DNA of 64,000 nt from Anniella stebbinsi (GCA_029215795.1 JARDYH010000002.1:299553973-299617972), one strand, 5' to 3'; shown: positions 11,101 to 26,100, numbered from the stretch's first letter. Notes: a model not told the origin generated them from the sequence alone. Made by a program: numbers and translations.

Positions 11101-14100
11101 TATTCCGCTATACCACAGTGCCACCTAGAAGTTATGGAGTAGGAAGCAGGAGAGAAAATGCTCCCTGTGTAGTGCCTGGATCTCAGTTCTGTGACAAAAC
11201 CAAAAGTAGATGCAGTGGATTAACAGCTAAATGTAGAAAAGCTGTATAGCTCATCCCTAAATCTCCCCCATTTTCTGTCTAACCTTTCTGCTTTTTCCCA
11301 TAATTTCAGCTATTAGCCCAGGTAGTTTGATAGATTATGGGGCTGCAGACAGAATTACAGAGTGTGCCTTATGAAAAGGTTTTTCCAGATGGAGGGGTCC
11401 TGGCACTAACAATGAGAAGGCATGGTGCAACTATTCTGTCTTTTCTTTCTTAACGGGTTTTCTGTGGTAAGAAAAAAAGATGGAAAAAGTGATGGAAAAA
11501 CAAAGAAGGATTATGAGTGGAAGACGAGATGCCTGGACACTGTCCCCTCCCCGCTCCCCGCCTAAACATTCTCTGAATGAGGCAGGAGGATGGCATAATA
11601 GAGGCCTTGTCTGGAAGGACCCTAGCTGAATGGCACTTATCCTACCCTCTTCTATCAGGTCTTCAAAGAAACAAAGGAACACCAATAACTGAGCAGGGAG
11701 TAAAGATGGTTGGAATGCTATTCATATTTATTTATGTGTTTATTTATTTATTTATTTATTTATTATATTGCTATGTCATCCAGCAGCCAAACCTATACTC
11801 CTGACAGCCATCTCTCAAATGCTTCGAACATCCGCCGAGACACGCAGAAACTGGCTGCTCATCAAGCTATTCCCAGATGACTTGTGCTTGTGACAAATGT
11901 CCCATGTGTACTTAGTGGGCCAGTACTTAGGACAGATTTGACTGCCCACCAATGTTAAGAACTTCTGATTATGCTAACATTCCTATTACTTATTTTGCTT
12001 TGTGAATTCTTTGGGTTGGATCCAACCTTTACATGAGTGGAAGTCTACTTGCCCAGCAGGATTTCCTTGCCCTCTCCTTCCCCCTACAGCCCCGATGTAT
12101 GCCCCAAATCTGCTCCAGAAAGTTCCCCATCCCTCCAGAGCAGATTTGAGGGGCCTATGGGGGGCTGCCATGGGGCTATCAATTTCACCAGCAGTTCACT
12201 CCACCTGATGGAATGACACCACTGCCTATGCTTGTTTATTCAGCAGGCAGAGGGAGAAAGAAAATTATTTTAATTCCTCTAATGTTTGGGGCTTGATCCA
12301 GTGGGATGTATTCTTTCATAACCCACCATCTTGGGAAGTTCTCCTGTGCAATTCACCCTTGGGTCTCCCAGTGGGGGAATTGTGTCCCTTACTTTGGTTA
12401 TTTAATCATGTTCTCTCTGTATTCTTTTGAAGGTTCTTATTATATGGCGTATCTCATTAGGTACAAAGCTTGATCTGTTGCACTAAATTTTGTTAAATGG
12501 GAGAAGTGCTTTACTACCCTATCCTGCTTGTGTGACACTTGGAATGTGAAACTAAAGATGATACTAGGTTTGCAGGTCATGATAATGTAAACATCTGAGG
12601 AAAGGAAACGTACTTGTACTAAGCACTGAAAAAATAAACATTGAAAATGTGTCTCATGCCACACCAATCAATATCTGAAATATGGGGTATGGAGGTAGAC
12701 GTGCAGCTGTAACTTTTGGGTTTGTTGCACTACATGAGGAGCATTTCCTTTTCTGCTCATTGTGGTATAGCAGAATAGTGCAAAAACACAAGAAAATCAC
12801 ACTTTCTTTCGCTGTCATAATTAAATGCCTCATTTTCACTGCTCTAAAAAAAACCTCCCTGAAAGTTCTGATTAGACACAGAAGTGAAACTGAAGGATCA
12901 TGACATTGTCTAAAGAACCTGTAAACAACCATGAGTGGGGAATGACAAGCACATGATAAATGCCTCATGTAGAAAAGCTCACAATCCTCTAAAATAAGCT
13001 TCAAAATAACATTTTCCTCGTCTAGTTTTCAGGAAATTTCTGAAGATATGACATTCTCGATTTTGAACATCAGTGGCAGATTCTTGAATCAAAACATCAT
13101 TAAAATGTTTAAAACTTAGGCATAAGTTCTACAAAGTGGGTTTTAGTTTTAATATTTTGAAACTAAAACATGTGATGATTTTGGGGCAAAGGCTATTTGA
13201 AGTACACCATGTAGATTGCAGAGCCTGAAAATTCATCTTGGTTCTGTTATATTAGTTGTCATAGATTTTCCTTTCTTTCAAGTGATGCTCGTGTGTTTGT
13301 TTTGCATTCATAACTGTTGAGTCTGTTTATGCAGATTAAATATCGAGAAGAGGGTGAGAAGTTCAAATCTGTTTTTCACTGGGATATGAAATCCCGAGAT
13401 ATGGAAACTGCCCGGAAAATACAACTAAACAGTCAGGTAAGAGACCTGTCTCAAGAGCACATGTGCTTGTGGACACTGAGATACTGTAGAACTCTTTAGC
13501 CTCATGCATGTTTCCTTTTATGAACTTGTACTTATGAACTTTTGCATCAGGGATGGGGAACTTGAGGCCCTCCAGATGGTTTGGACTACAGTCCTCATCA
13601 TCGATGACCATTGGCTATGCTGGCTGGAGCTGATGGGAGTTGGAATCCAACAACCTTTGGAAGGCCATGGTGTAAACCTCATTCATTCATCTGAGGATGA
13701 CACCAGGAGAATTTCACAAATCAGGCTGGATATGACCTTGCCTGGGACATTGGTGGCTAGTGCTGAAGACCTGCTAGGCCTTGATGCAAATGCTCAGGAT
13801 GGTGTAGAGCAGCTTTCCCCAACCTGGTGCCCTCCAGATGTTTAGACTTCAACCCTCATCAGCACCCCCCTCCAGCATTGATGCAATCCTATATTTACTT
13901 ACCAGGGAGTAAGCCTCATTGAACTCAGTGGAACTGAGTAGACATGTATAGGAATGCACTGTTATTTACATTTATGCCTCAATGTATCTCCAGTGTTCGT
14001 GGCTAGAAAAGGAATTATATTAATGAAAACAGAGAAAGGAAAAAAAGAATAGCCTCAACTCCTACAGAAAGGAAATAAAGCTCCTGGTCAACAATGATTT

Positions 14101-17100
14101 TTGCTTGCAGTCTGTATTTAGAGGCCCCACTATTTAGCAACCCATAGGGACTGGACTGGGCTCTAAAGGTTGCTGACCCTTAGAGAGCAGTTGCAGTGGT
14201 AAAGCGAAAAGGCATGGCTGTACTTATGCATTAAACTGTCTTGCAATTACATGACGTTGCTATTATGGGCACATAGGATCAGGGTCAGGATGTCACCTTT
14301 TCTGGGTCTGACACCCTAATATAAATCAAAGATACTGGAATGTAAGTTCAGATTAAATTTTAAAGAAAGCTAATGCGTTCACTGTGTTTGGGAGTAAGGT
14401 AGCAGAGTTTCATGTGCAGCAAGTAGATGCAAAAGTGAAGGGTATCACTGGGACTGTTTCCCATGCGAGCACCACCTAAATGTACAAATCCTTTTCAAAA
14501 GCCCAAACATAGTCCAGAAGAGTAGGTGTAGGATAGACAGAAGAAAGGGATGTGGTCACATCCAGGCACACATTTAATTGTTTGGTCAGAGACTGAATCT
14601 CTTGATCTTTAGAGATGTAGTTCAAAGTTTGTACTACTGTGTCCATTTCTCGTTATATAAGCATTTCTTTTTAGGAAGCCTACCATGCCGGATATGAAGG
14701 AGGCAAATCCTGGTACTCAGAATCCATCCCAGATTCGGACATGTTCAGAATAGCTCAAGTACAGAACACGCTTAGTGGTGTAAGTGAGCCTACATTTTAT
14801 ATCGGACCTATTTGGCCCCCTCCACAAGGATGCGCTTTTGCGCCCGGTTCCGCGATTATGCGCATTATCGCGGAGGCGCTTTTACTCCTAATCCCTCTGC
14901 ACCGGAGGCGGCGAGAGGCGGCGAAGTGCATTAATTCATGTCCAAAAAGCGCTTTACAAGCAGTTAATGCGCGTAATCGCTTGTTCACACCGCGAAAATG
15001 CGCTTTAACGGCCGGAGCAAAATAAAAGTCGCTATTTAACGCGCGTTCGAAAATGCGCATTATCGGGGAGATAACGCGCCTGTACGCCCGTTTTGCGCTC
15101 CGTGCTTGTGGAGGTAAATTTTTTAATGAGCCTTCAAGGCTCATTAAACGTCTCGTGTGGAGGAGGCCCTTGTGGGGGAAATATTCTTAGGCCTGCATCC
15201 TAAGACAGGTTAAGGAAGTTCACAGATAGTTTCCCAGCTTTTCCTCTCCCCCCGGGCCTACAAAAAGCCTGTCTAGGGGGTCGTGGGGCCCTCCTAAACA
15301 GTGTGGGAAGGGCATGGGACAAGGGCAGGGCAAGCCCAAGACATTTTGCTGCCTGAAGCAAAGGACAAGTTGGCAGCCCTCCCATCCCTTGGACCAAAGC
15401 TGACCAGATTGGCCATTGAATCTAACACTGCAATTGACTAGCATCTTCCACTGCACCTGGGGGCAGCAAGCTAGCTTAGGGGGTGCAGGCACTAGCCATG
15501 TAGGACACAGGATATTGCCCTCCAACATCTTGCTGCCTCTCCCTGCTACCTATAGCATTTACTACCTGAGGTAGCCACTGCCTAATGGCAGGGCTGGCCC
15601 TGCATGGAGAGGAGCTGTTGGGAGAAGGGAGAATTGCAAAAAAATTGTGAATATCAGTCTAATTGGGGCAATTTTCCCCTTCCCTAGAAGCCCTGCACAC
15701 CCCATGCCACATTGTTCTGGAGGGTCCCCAGGCACTCCTGAGAGGTTATTCCTGGGTGCAAATGGCTGAAGGGATGGGAAACTGCAGGGACAAAACACTC
15801 ACACACCTTCATTGGCACCACTAGAGGCGTTCCCCCCCGCCACTTTTTCTTTTTTTTATCCCCATGGTGGTGTGGGTTTTTGGGAGGGAAAGTGGCTGGA
15901 TGGTTTAAACCTCCCTTAGCCACATGTGGTGGTCCCAGTCCAGATCAGCCCTCTGTGCGATTACACTAAGGTAAAGAATATTGTGAGGCTCAGCTGCACG
16001 CTACGTGTTTAACGTAGCATGTCGTTTACCCTTGGGAAATTAAAACTGCCCCTTGCAGCCCAATCTTATGTACATTTACCTAGAAGTCAGCCACACCGGC
16101 TTTGGGGAACTTACTCCTAAGTAATCGTGCAGTCATAGAGGAAAGGAAAAATACCAGTAAATAAATATTAGGGGAATTAGTTTTATGGACAAAGTTTAAA
16201 CTCACCGATCTGTGTTTCTCGTAGCTGAAATATCAAGATGAATATGAGGAGCCGAAGGGAAAAGGCAGTTTTCCTGCTTTGATCACTCCAGCTTATCAGA
16301 TAGCCAAGAAGGCCACTCAGCTATCCAGTAATGTGAGTTCCTGGTGACATAATTCAGGGGAAGGCTGTACTGTGCAGCAGCATTCATAGCAAGGGCCCAG
16401 GGCCCGTGCTTCCATTTTATTTATGTATTTAAATGATTTTAGGCCATTTTTAAGGCTAGAACCCTGCCATGGTGGCATACAAGATAAAAACAATACAGCA
16501 CTATGCAAGACCAACTGGTCTGAAAAACAGGGTCCAAATGGGAGTATTCCCTCACTCCCTATTGATGGTACTCTTCCCACTGTAACTCAGTCATAAGTTT
16601 AACTGTCTTTATTGATTGATGTATTTCCTAGGTGGCCACTTCCTTCTTAGAGCATAATATACTTTACAGAGCAGTAGGCTATTTTAATTAACAATATGCA
16701 TGCAATTTATGAAATGAGATAAAAAGAAAGTACACAAAGTTATTCAAAGAATAGTATAAAATGCTTCAACATGAATTGAAAATGAAAACATTTTGAGATT
16801 GTTATTGATTAAACGTGCTGGGCTAGTGGTTTTTTTAAAAAAAGTTGTTTTCATCCAAATAAAAATGTCAAAGTTTCCGTTGAATTTAAAGTCATTCTGC
16901 TAAATCTAATAGGGTTCTGGATTGAGGTCTTTAATACATTTATCCCCCATTGCCATTTCCTTCTTATAAAATAAACATCTTTGGCAATTGAGTGGTTTGG
17001 AGTGAATGAAACCACAGTAGCAGTATTTTGGCAAATAAGGTTAGAATGTGTTGTCATTTCAGCCTCTTTTCATCTGTCCAAGGTGCCTACTACTTTTGTA

Positions 17101-20100
17101 GTTGCAACGAAGGAATTTATATTCAGGGCCAAATCTTGAGAAACATTAATTAGCATTCCTAAAGAGCATCTATTTTCTTGCCTTTTGATTCTGGATGGCA
17201 AGAAATAAGGTGGCAGTTCGTAATAGCATCGAAATATTCCTTGTCTCTGCTTCTTCCTGTAGGTGGAATATAAACGAGGACATGAAGATCGTGTTTCCAA
17301 ATTCACCAGTGTTGTGGATACTCCAGACGTACTCTATGCAAAGGCTGGGGGGCAGCTCATCAGTGACGTAAGTGGAACAGAAAAAGAAATTAGGGCGATA
17401 GCACATGCACACACATACACGTCTGTGGTTATATGACTTAAATTCTCTTGATTTTTTCCAGTCAAAATACACAGAAGAGTATGAACAACAGCGAGGCAAA
17501 GGCAGCTTCCCTGCTATGATCACTCCGGCTTATCAGATTGCTAAACGAGCCAATGAACTAGCTAGCGATGTAAGTTTCAAAAGCATGGTCTATATCAGGG
17601 GTGTTGAACCTCAGGACTGTGGGCCAGATTAGGCCCCTCCCAGAGGGCTGCACCCCTTTCTTTTAACTTCCAATCGTTTGGTGGTTTCCTGAATTTTTCC
17701 CATAAAAGGTTGCAATGCCAGTTCTAAGACATCGTTACTGGCAGTAAGAGTTTTAAGATTAAATGTACTGGTATTTTGGCCTGCCTCTTTTGCCTTTGGC
17801 CCAAAGAATTCACCCCTAAGAGCTCTTCCGAAATTGAATTCGGCCCTCCGACCAAAAGAGGTTCAAAACCCCTGTTCTATATGTAATCATATATTGAATC
17901 CAAATCTGCACTGTGTTTGACAAAGTTAAGGCTACAGCGCAGCTGCACTAACACATCTTAGCGCTAATGCAAATTAGTGTAAAACGGACACACCCAGTGA
18001 AAACAAAATTCTCATAAGTCCGTGGAACCTTCATGATTCGGAAAAAGCTGGTCCACTGTGGAATCTGCAGGTCAAATTCATAGAAATCTAAATTCATTTG
18101 AATCTGTGGTCGATTTCTCCAACATCCCTGGCCTTGCATACTTTACACAGCTCTGGTTCCTATATGTACCTCCTTACAGAAGGCCACCTTGAGGACGTTA
18201 AATTCACCCAAAACTCAATCTTCTTGATCGTGATACCAAATTAAGGTGGCTTAATTTCCTTTTGATTTAATCAAGGTTGTCAGGTTGGTTTGTTTTGCAT
18301 AGATGCTTCTGTCTGTAATTTTGAGGCATTCCCATATTGTTGTAAGATTGGGAGTTTGGATAGGAGAGAATGAATGGAGCCAGAAGTACTGTTAGGGACT
18401 GCCTTAATGGCCCTAGCAGAGTTGGAAAGTATCTTCTTGGTAGGGAGATAACAGATAAATGCCCCACAAAGTCTAGGAATCAGCTGGAGAGTCTTCTGGA
18501 AAGTAAGAGCCATTTTCTCTCACCCCCACCCCATACAGACACTCGGGATCTTGTAATCTAAGTGTCTGTGAAAACGGTTTGCAGTTTGAATCAGACAGAC
18601 TCCGGACTGGTTTGTACCCTACAACGGGCCATAGGTTATTGGAGGGTTGTTTGCCTTTTGAACAAGTCATGCCACCGGGGTTCAGATGACACAGCAAACC
18701 AGGGGTTGAATATTCAAAATGGCCACCATCATGCGCCACAACCCACTGTGGCTTAAATAAGCCATAGTGGGCTCTGGTGTTCATGCGAACCTGGTCACAG
18801 GAATCTGAATTTGGGCTCCTGTCAGCATCTTAGGGCGCTGGTGGTATCCTGGAGATCTGATGTGGAAGCAGTGGACTTTGCCTGTTTGCCAGAGTACTTA
18901 AGCTGTGCCTCCACCTGTGTTCAGCCTGTACCTTTATAATGAACTCAAATATTTCAAAAAAGCCAATAACCTCCACTGACCTCCTTCCAAAGGAAACTGA
19001 ACCTGGCTAAGCGCTGTATCTCTGGAATTTCTTGCCATTTGCATATGTGGCAAATAACAAGAACACCACTGTGCAATATGTTGTGTAGTGGGAGGGGGAG
19101 CACTATGTTCTTTTTTAAAAAAGCATTTTTGCTTTTGCTTTGCCATTTTATTGTATGCCACTCTGGACAATTTCTATGGAAAAATAAAGTCTATGGACTT
19201 TAAAAGCAATCAAATCTCATTTATTTAGGTTGTAAGACCAGCAGAATAAATTAATCCTTTTACCTTCCTTGCTTTCAGGTTAAGTATCATCAAAGATATG
19301 AAAAAGGGATTAAGGGAAAAGCAAGTCACTCTGATGGTGCCTCAAAAGAAAATCTAGATCAATTTAGTCAGGTAAGGAGCAAAGCAAATGCCTTAATGTT
19401 TACTCTGTAGTTAATGGTTTGGATCCTAATGACTATGACCATAGGTTCTCTTGCAGAACAGGAATCCCCCCTCCCTCTATTATCACCTATTCCTCCACCC
19501 ACAAGAGCCAAACTACATGTTATGCTAATCAGTGCTGCCTCCAGATTCTGGAGGGCCCTTGGGCAAGACACCCTCAGTGAGTCTGCCTTCTCCCACCAAT
19601 GTCATCAGCCATTATTGCTCCTCATCCTCTCTCATCATTGCTACCGTCCGCTTGCCAGACAGAGAACCAATGAGCAAGTAGGCAGTGACATCTACAATTC
19701 CTCCTCATTACCACCGTTGTCTGGGCCAGAGCGAGAGGCAGGTGAACAAGCAGGTTGCAATAGTGAAAAGGAGGAGCAACTTCAGGGGGCTGTTGTCAGT
19801 GGGCCCCTACTGGGGTGTGGGCCCTCAGCAAGTGTCCAACGATGCCTACCCTTGGCATCATAGGTATGTGCAAGGGGTGTGCCCAGGCACACCCTAATGT
19901 CTCAAGCAATAAGCACCAAATTGAGGGGGGCATTGGGTAGGGATCCAGAGGGGGATCCAGAAGCAGTGGGAATGGTCCTCCAGCTGCCTGGCAGCAGGAA
20001 TAAAAAGGAATTATTCTGCTGGGAGCCTCTCTGCCAGGAGCAGCGCTTTAGAAAAACCTGAAGGAGGGCCCCTGAAGGCTTTTATCACCTTGTAAGCCCC

Positions 20101-23100
20101 TTCTCTGGCCTGTGTCACCACAAAGCCCAAACAATTCTGGGGCTTGAGGAGTGTCTCCTCATTCCCCACCCCCTTACCTGCAATGGCCCTCCCATGGTCA
20201 GGCAAGTCAGGAGTAGGGCATCAGTGTCTACAATGTTTAATAAATAAATGAATAAAAATAATGTATATGACTGAGTATTTAATAAACGTTCGCCTTAAAA
20301 AAAATATCCCCGGGTCCACACCCTAATGAAATGATCTGTGCATGCCTATGCTTGACATCAACAAATATTCGCCATTATCACCAGTGGAGGGTTGGAAGAT
20401 CTCTGGAAAGGCATGGAGAGTGGTGTGGGGAATGAGAAGGAAGAATCACATATGTCTTCCTTTTGCACTAGGACTTTGATGGACACCAGCCAATGTTTTC
20501 AATAAATTGTACTGAGAACTAGTGTCCAAAACATTATTTCCCTTCAAATAACAAAATGAAAGAAGGATTTCACCATATTCTCAACAACAATGGTCCTCCT
20601 CCGGGTGCCTACTCCGAGGGAAGCTCAGAGGATGGCAACAAGGGAGAGGGTCTTCTCTGTGGTGGCCCCCCAATTCTGGAACGATCTCCCCGTTGAGGCC
20701 CGCCTGGTGCCAACACTGTTATCTTTTTGGCGCCAGGTCAAAACTTTTCTTTTCTCCCAGGCATTTTAACAGCTTAAGTTGAGGTTTTAACTGACTTTGT
20801 GGCCAGGCTTAACTGTTTTAAATGTGAGCTGTTTTATGTTTATGTTTTTTAATTTTGTATATTGTCTTTTTAGTGTTCAGTCTTTTAATTTTTGTAAACC
20901 GCCCAGAGAGCTTTGGCTATGGGGTGGTATATAAATGTAATAAATAATAACAATGTGAGAAATTTCAGTTTCAGTTTCCTACTGTGCTCAATATCCCTTC
21001 ATGATTAGTTAAGGCTAGTTAAGACTTATTTTCTTTATCCCATGCTGGCATGACTTATCCTTCTAGTGTGATGTTAGTTAGAAGTGCTATATAGACTAAT
21101 CAAAATGCACCCCTTATGGTGGAAAAAGTATGAACAGTGAGTGAAATGAGGAGAAAAATACACTGATTTGTGTCATCTATGCAAATATAACTCAGCATTA
21201 TTAAAGTTATGGCTTGAAATGTAAGCTGTCAGATATTTTTAAAATTAGCAGTATTATAGGCATTATATTTGAATGTGTTTTCAACTCTGCCTCATTCTCT
21301 TCTCTTCTACTTTATTATGTTAGAATATATGGAAATGGTGAACTATGTCTGCTAGTTAGAAAGTCTGGTGATGAACCAGAGAGGTACAAATCTAAAGGGG
21401 TAATCCTATGCATGTTTAGACAGGAAAAAAATCTTACATGCATAGGATTGCACCCCAAATAATGAACAAATACATAAATAATAATTATTGTATGTTCTCC
21501 AGGATTATATGGATGAATATGAAGAGCACAGAGGGAAAGGGAGCTTTCCTGCTATGATCACACCAGCCTATCTAAATGCTAAGAAGGCAAACGAATTGGT
21601 TAGCGATGTAAGTACGAAACATGAGATCTTAGTCAGCATGGACCAGATGCAAGAAGTTTCTTGTTATAACGAAAAGGTTCTCTGGTGTCATATTATTTGA
21701 GCAACTAATAGGAACCTATAAAAGGAGTAGGACTGTTTAGGACTCTAAGCTGCTCTTGTGACACATCCAGTGATGCCAGATATGACTGTTTCTGTTCTGA
21801 CTGAGAAGGCTATTTTAATAGAGCCCCAAAAATGGAAGTGCGGGTTTGTGTTTGTCTGATGATTAATTAATTTCTACAAAATAGGGCTTAGTTGCAGAGA
21901 TTTCGAAACAAACAAATAATCACAATATTCTTTTTCTGTGTAAGTACCAAAACAAATTATCACTGCTATAATGACCAGGATACCAAGAATTGCACAACTC
22001 TGTCCTCATAGCCAAGGGAGACGGCATTGGTATAGCCAAATTGCGAGGATATTTTTGAAACATCCACCTGGGCATGTCTAAGTCCAGTAGAACACCTAAA
22101 GTAGCCTTTTGCACTGTGGTCACATTCCTTAGATACGTTTATCTCAGAACCTAAGAACACCAGAAGAGCCATGCTGGATGAGATCAAGGTCCATCTAGTC
22201 CAGCATTCTGTTCACACAGTGGCCAACCAGCTGCCCATAGGAAAACCCACAAGCAGGTCATGAATGTAGCAGAATATCTCTTACATGTTTGTGCCATTTA
22301 TGTGTACTGACCACCCAACTTGATCTATCCTTGCTGAGGACCCTGGCATCACTTGCCACCCGTCACTCAGAATTCCCTCTTCCCACTAAGCTTAGCTGCA
22401 ATCCTCACAGTAGCTGAGGGAAAATGTTTTTCCTCAGCAAAATATATGTTGCTGTAAGCTACTCCAATTTGGGGGTTGCTTAATCTTGAATGGGCAATTA
22501 TGGACCATTAGCTTTACAAAAGACCTGCTCCTGGTACAGAGTACCTGCACTTCAAAATTTACCACACCACCACTGAATCCAATATCCAATTAATTTACTC
22601 AAAGAGCTAGTATTGAGGTAACTAACGTTCATCTAACTACATCTCAGGAAATGTATACACCGTATTTCTTCGATTCTAAGATGCCATCGATTGTAAGACA
22701 CACCTTCATTTCTGTTGGTGTGTCCTGCCGCGAGTGCGGCGGGGCGCACCAACAGAAAAAAAGCTTTGATTCTAAGAAATAAAATAAAACAAACTGTGTG
22801 GTGCCTTGTGCAAAGTGCGGGAAAATTCCCAGCCCAGCACCTTCCGCGATCCCCAGGCAGGCAAGTCCGGCGCCTGAACTCCTCGGCGCGTGCTCGGCAG
22901 CTTCCTGCCGTGAGCCCGGCCCCCGGAAGCTGCCAAGCGCGGTGGGAAGCTGGCGAGTGCGGCGGGAAGCTGGCGATGGCGGGCCGGGAAGCTGGCGATG
23001 GCAGGGCAAGAAGTTGTCGATGGAAGGGGTGAGTACCAGTCCTCCCTTCGTTCCTGGGCCTTACTACTGACAGCCCTCCCAGGCACTGCTTCCTGGGAGT

Positions 23101-26100
23101 TGTAGGCTGCATGGGGCCCCTGGGGCTTTGCCGCAAAATGGTGGATCCGGCCTAAATGGCGGCGCCCTTCTACTAGCCCCTCCCTGCTTCAGATCCAGAC
23201 ATCCAAATCTGAAGCTTTTCACAGTCCTAAGTCTAAGATGCCATCGATTCTAAGATGCACCCCGTTTTTAGAGACGTTTATATGGGGGGAAAAGTGATTC
23301 TTAGAATCAAAGAAATATGTTAAGTTAGAAACTATAATAAGAGAAGTAGGCAAACAGACCATAGACTCATGAATCATTGAGCCTGTTCACACGTAATGAC
23401 AACCTGCCAGAAGCACATCCCCCTCTTTTACTCTTCCCTCACAACCCATGATCTGCTCCTTCATACTTTGTGGAGCATGATATGTGAACCTGGACTGATG
23501 GGTTGTTTAGGGGTTAACCCAGCACTTAATTCATGGTTTGTTGTTGGTATGGTGGTTGAGAGTTAAACTTTCCTTCTTCCAGCTTTGGTTGACTCCCACC
23601 CTGGCTATGGTTGACCCTCATTGCTTGTTAGTAGGGGGAAAAGTGGATGTACAGGTTTCAAAAGCATGGTTAAGGTCATGTCCAGTTTGACACTACAACC
23701 CTGTTCAGATGCCATGTTAAACCACGGGGATTAAGCATTTTGAACTAAACATAATGGCTTAGTGTATCATGTGAATCATGACCTAATGTGTCGTGTGAAC
23801 CATTCCTAACCATGGTGGCTACATAGCGATGGTTTAAACACACTCACTAATCATATGCTGCAAAAGGGTTAGTGCCCTAACCATGGATTAGTGGGTTGTC
23901 TGAATAGGCCCAATCTGGCTTTCTTTTTACACATTCAAACTGTTCCTTTTCCTACCATACTCACTTGTATATGTAAATTGGAAGTAGATTGACCGCTTAA
24001 GGGAACATTCCCATCCATTAGCTCCCATTGAGGCAATTAATTAACAAATGATCCTCACACTGTCCTTTGAGCAGCAGTCAAGCAAACTGAAAAGGTGGTT
24101 ACCCAGCAGCTACTGCATCATGCCTTTTTGTCTTTTTTAAAAAATATATAGATAAAATACAAGAAGGAATATTCAAAGATGAAAGGAGCAGCCCACTATC
24201 ATTCTCTTTCAGCCCAAGAAAACCTAGTTCTTAAACAAGCCCAAGATGTGAACAAGCTATACAGTGAGGTAAGAATATCAAAAAATATCCTGATTGATAT
24301 GAAATCTAGAGGACAATTATTGTCATTTAAACTATGCCATTTAACGCAGTTCATCTGCTGAGTTATGATACAAACTGTTGATAATATGCTTTAGGAAAAT
24401 TCCCTCTTTTGAGTACAACCTTCCCAACCTAGTGTCTTCTAGATGCGCCAAACTACAATGTTCATCCTGATGGAAGTTGTAGCCCTACACATCTGGATTG
24501 CACATCTGGATTGCTGTATTATAGTTTTAGCCCCAACTACTTACACTTGCATGATTTTAAATCAGAAGAGGTCAGGCCTTTGCAGAAGAAACGAATACAA
24601 AGTAAAACAGTAGAGCCTTTGCCAAAACGTATGATGTTGGTGGATTGCTCTGGGCTCAGGTATTGTCATGATATGACAGTTGGGGTGTGTGAGCGTGTTC
24701 CAAGCCTTTGCTTGTAAAATGTTGGAGAATATGCATTTGGTGACAGCTTAGAGATGTGTGATTCTATGCCCGCCTTCTTCCCCCACATCCCCAAAAACCT
24801 CGGAGATTTACAGACCTTACAAACTATTTTTGGACTTCTTTTGAAATTCCTCAGTCACTTTTCCTAAGTCATATCCCCCTCCATATTCATCTTTAATTTT
24901 GCTTTGTGGGGGGAGGGAATGATGGGACATCAAAACTGGTATGTCAGAGAAACTTAAGTACAAGTCTCATGAGAATCAGTGGGATTTAGAGCACAAGCAT
25001 CTACAGGTTTGCTCAGACGTTAACCTTGTTGAATTCAATGGGACTTACTCCCACTTAAGTGGATATAGGGTTGCAGCCTTAAGTATTTAACTGTGGGATT
25101 AAATCTGTTCTTTCAATGGGACTTAAGGCTTTCTAACTCTCTTAAGGATGCCCCTCCTCCAGATTTAGTCATGCTTAGAGAAGACACATTGAAACAAGTG
25201 GGTCACGTTTGTTATGATTAACTGAAATCCCATTGATTTCAGTGGATAAACTCTTAGCCTGAAATGGCTACATTCGGACACAACGATAAACCAGAATTTC
25301 TGAGAACTCTGGCTTATCGCTGTTTATGTATACTGCCCTATGGCTCCTGCTTGGCTCCTCCTGTCAGTGGGAGTGGCTAAACTAATCAGAAACTAACAAG
25401 AAGCAACAGCTTCCTACTACATATGAACTTGTCCCTTGGTTTGTCATTCCCCTAACAAACCAAAGACTGAAACTAGTGCTTGAAGTTGGTTTCCGTTTCC
25501 TGATGTAGATGTAAGAGGATTTGTTTTGCTTTCTGTTGGGAGGAGTGAAGCAGGAACATAATGCAGCATGTACAATAAACCAGAATTCTCAGAAAATCTG
25601 ACTCATTGACCCCCTCTACAAGAATTCGGTTTGACGCTGGTTCTCCGATTATGCGCATCTTCTCGGAAGCGCTTTATGGCAAATGACTGTACGCGGGAGG
25701 TAATTGAGCGCACAACTGGTGGCCTTACTGGTTGTTTGAAATGCGCTTTAGAAGTAGTTAATACGGAAAATCGCTTGTTTACATAGTCAAAATGTGCTTT
25801 AACTGGCCGCAGCAAAATAAAACTTGCTATTTAACGCGCATTCAATAATGCGCATAATCGAATAGATAACGCGCCTCAACTCCTGATTTGCGCTCCGCTC
25901 ATGTAGAGGTAAAAATTTTAATGAGACTTGAAAGAGCTTTAAACCTCTCGTGTAGAGGCAGCCTAAGTTACATCTGAACACAGGTGTGTTTTGTCTCCTT
26001 TGCTTTTTTGCATAGACATATTCAGTCTCATGATAAACAGTCCCCTGTTTCTCTTATTGCTGGATGTAACTAATATTGCTAGAACTATTCTCTTTTCACT

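Noticed and set aside
22633..23136. 167-codon minus-strand frame and overlapping frames on both strands
   Set aside because: All arise from the GC-rich cargo of a TIR element. The residues are A/G/P/R-rich with tandem repeats and overlap on both strands.
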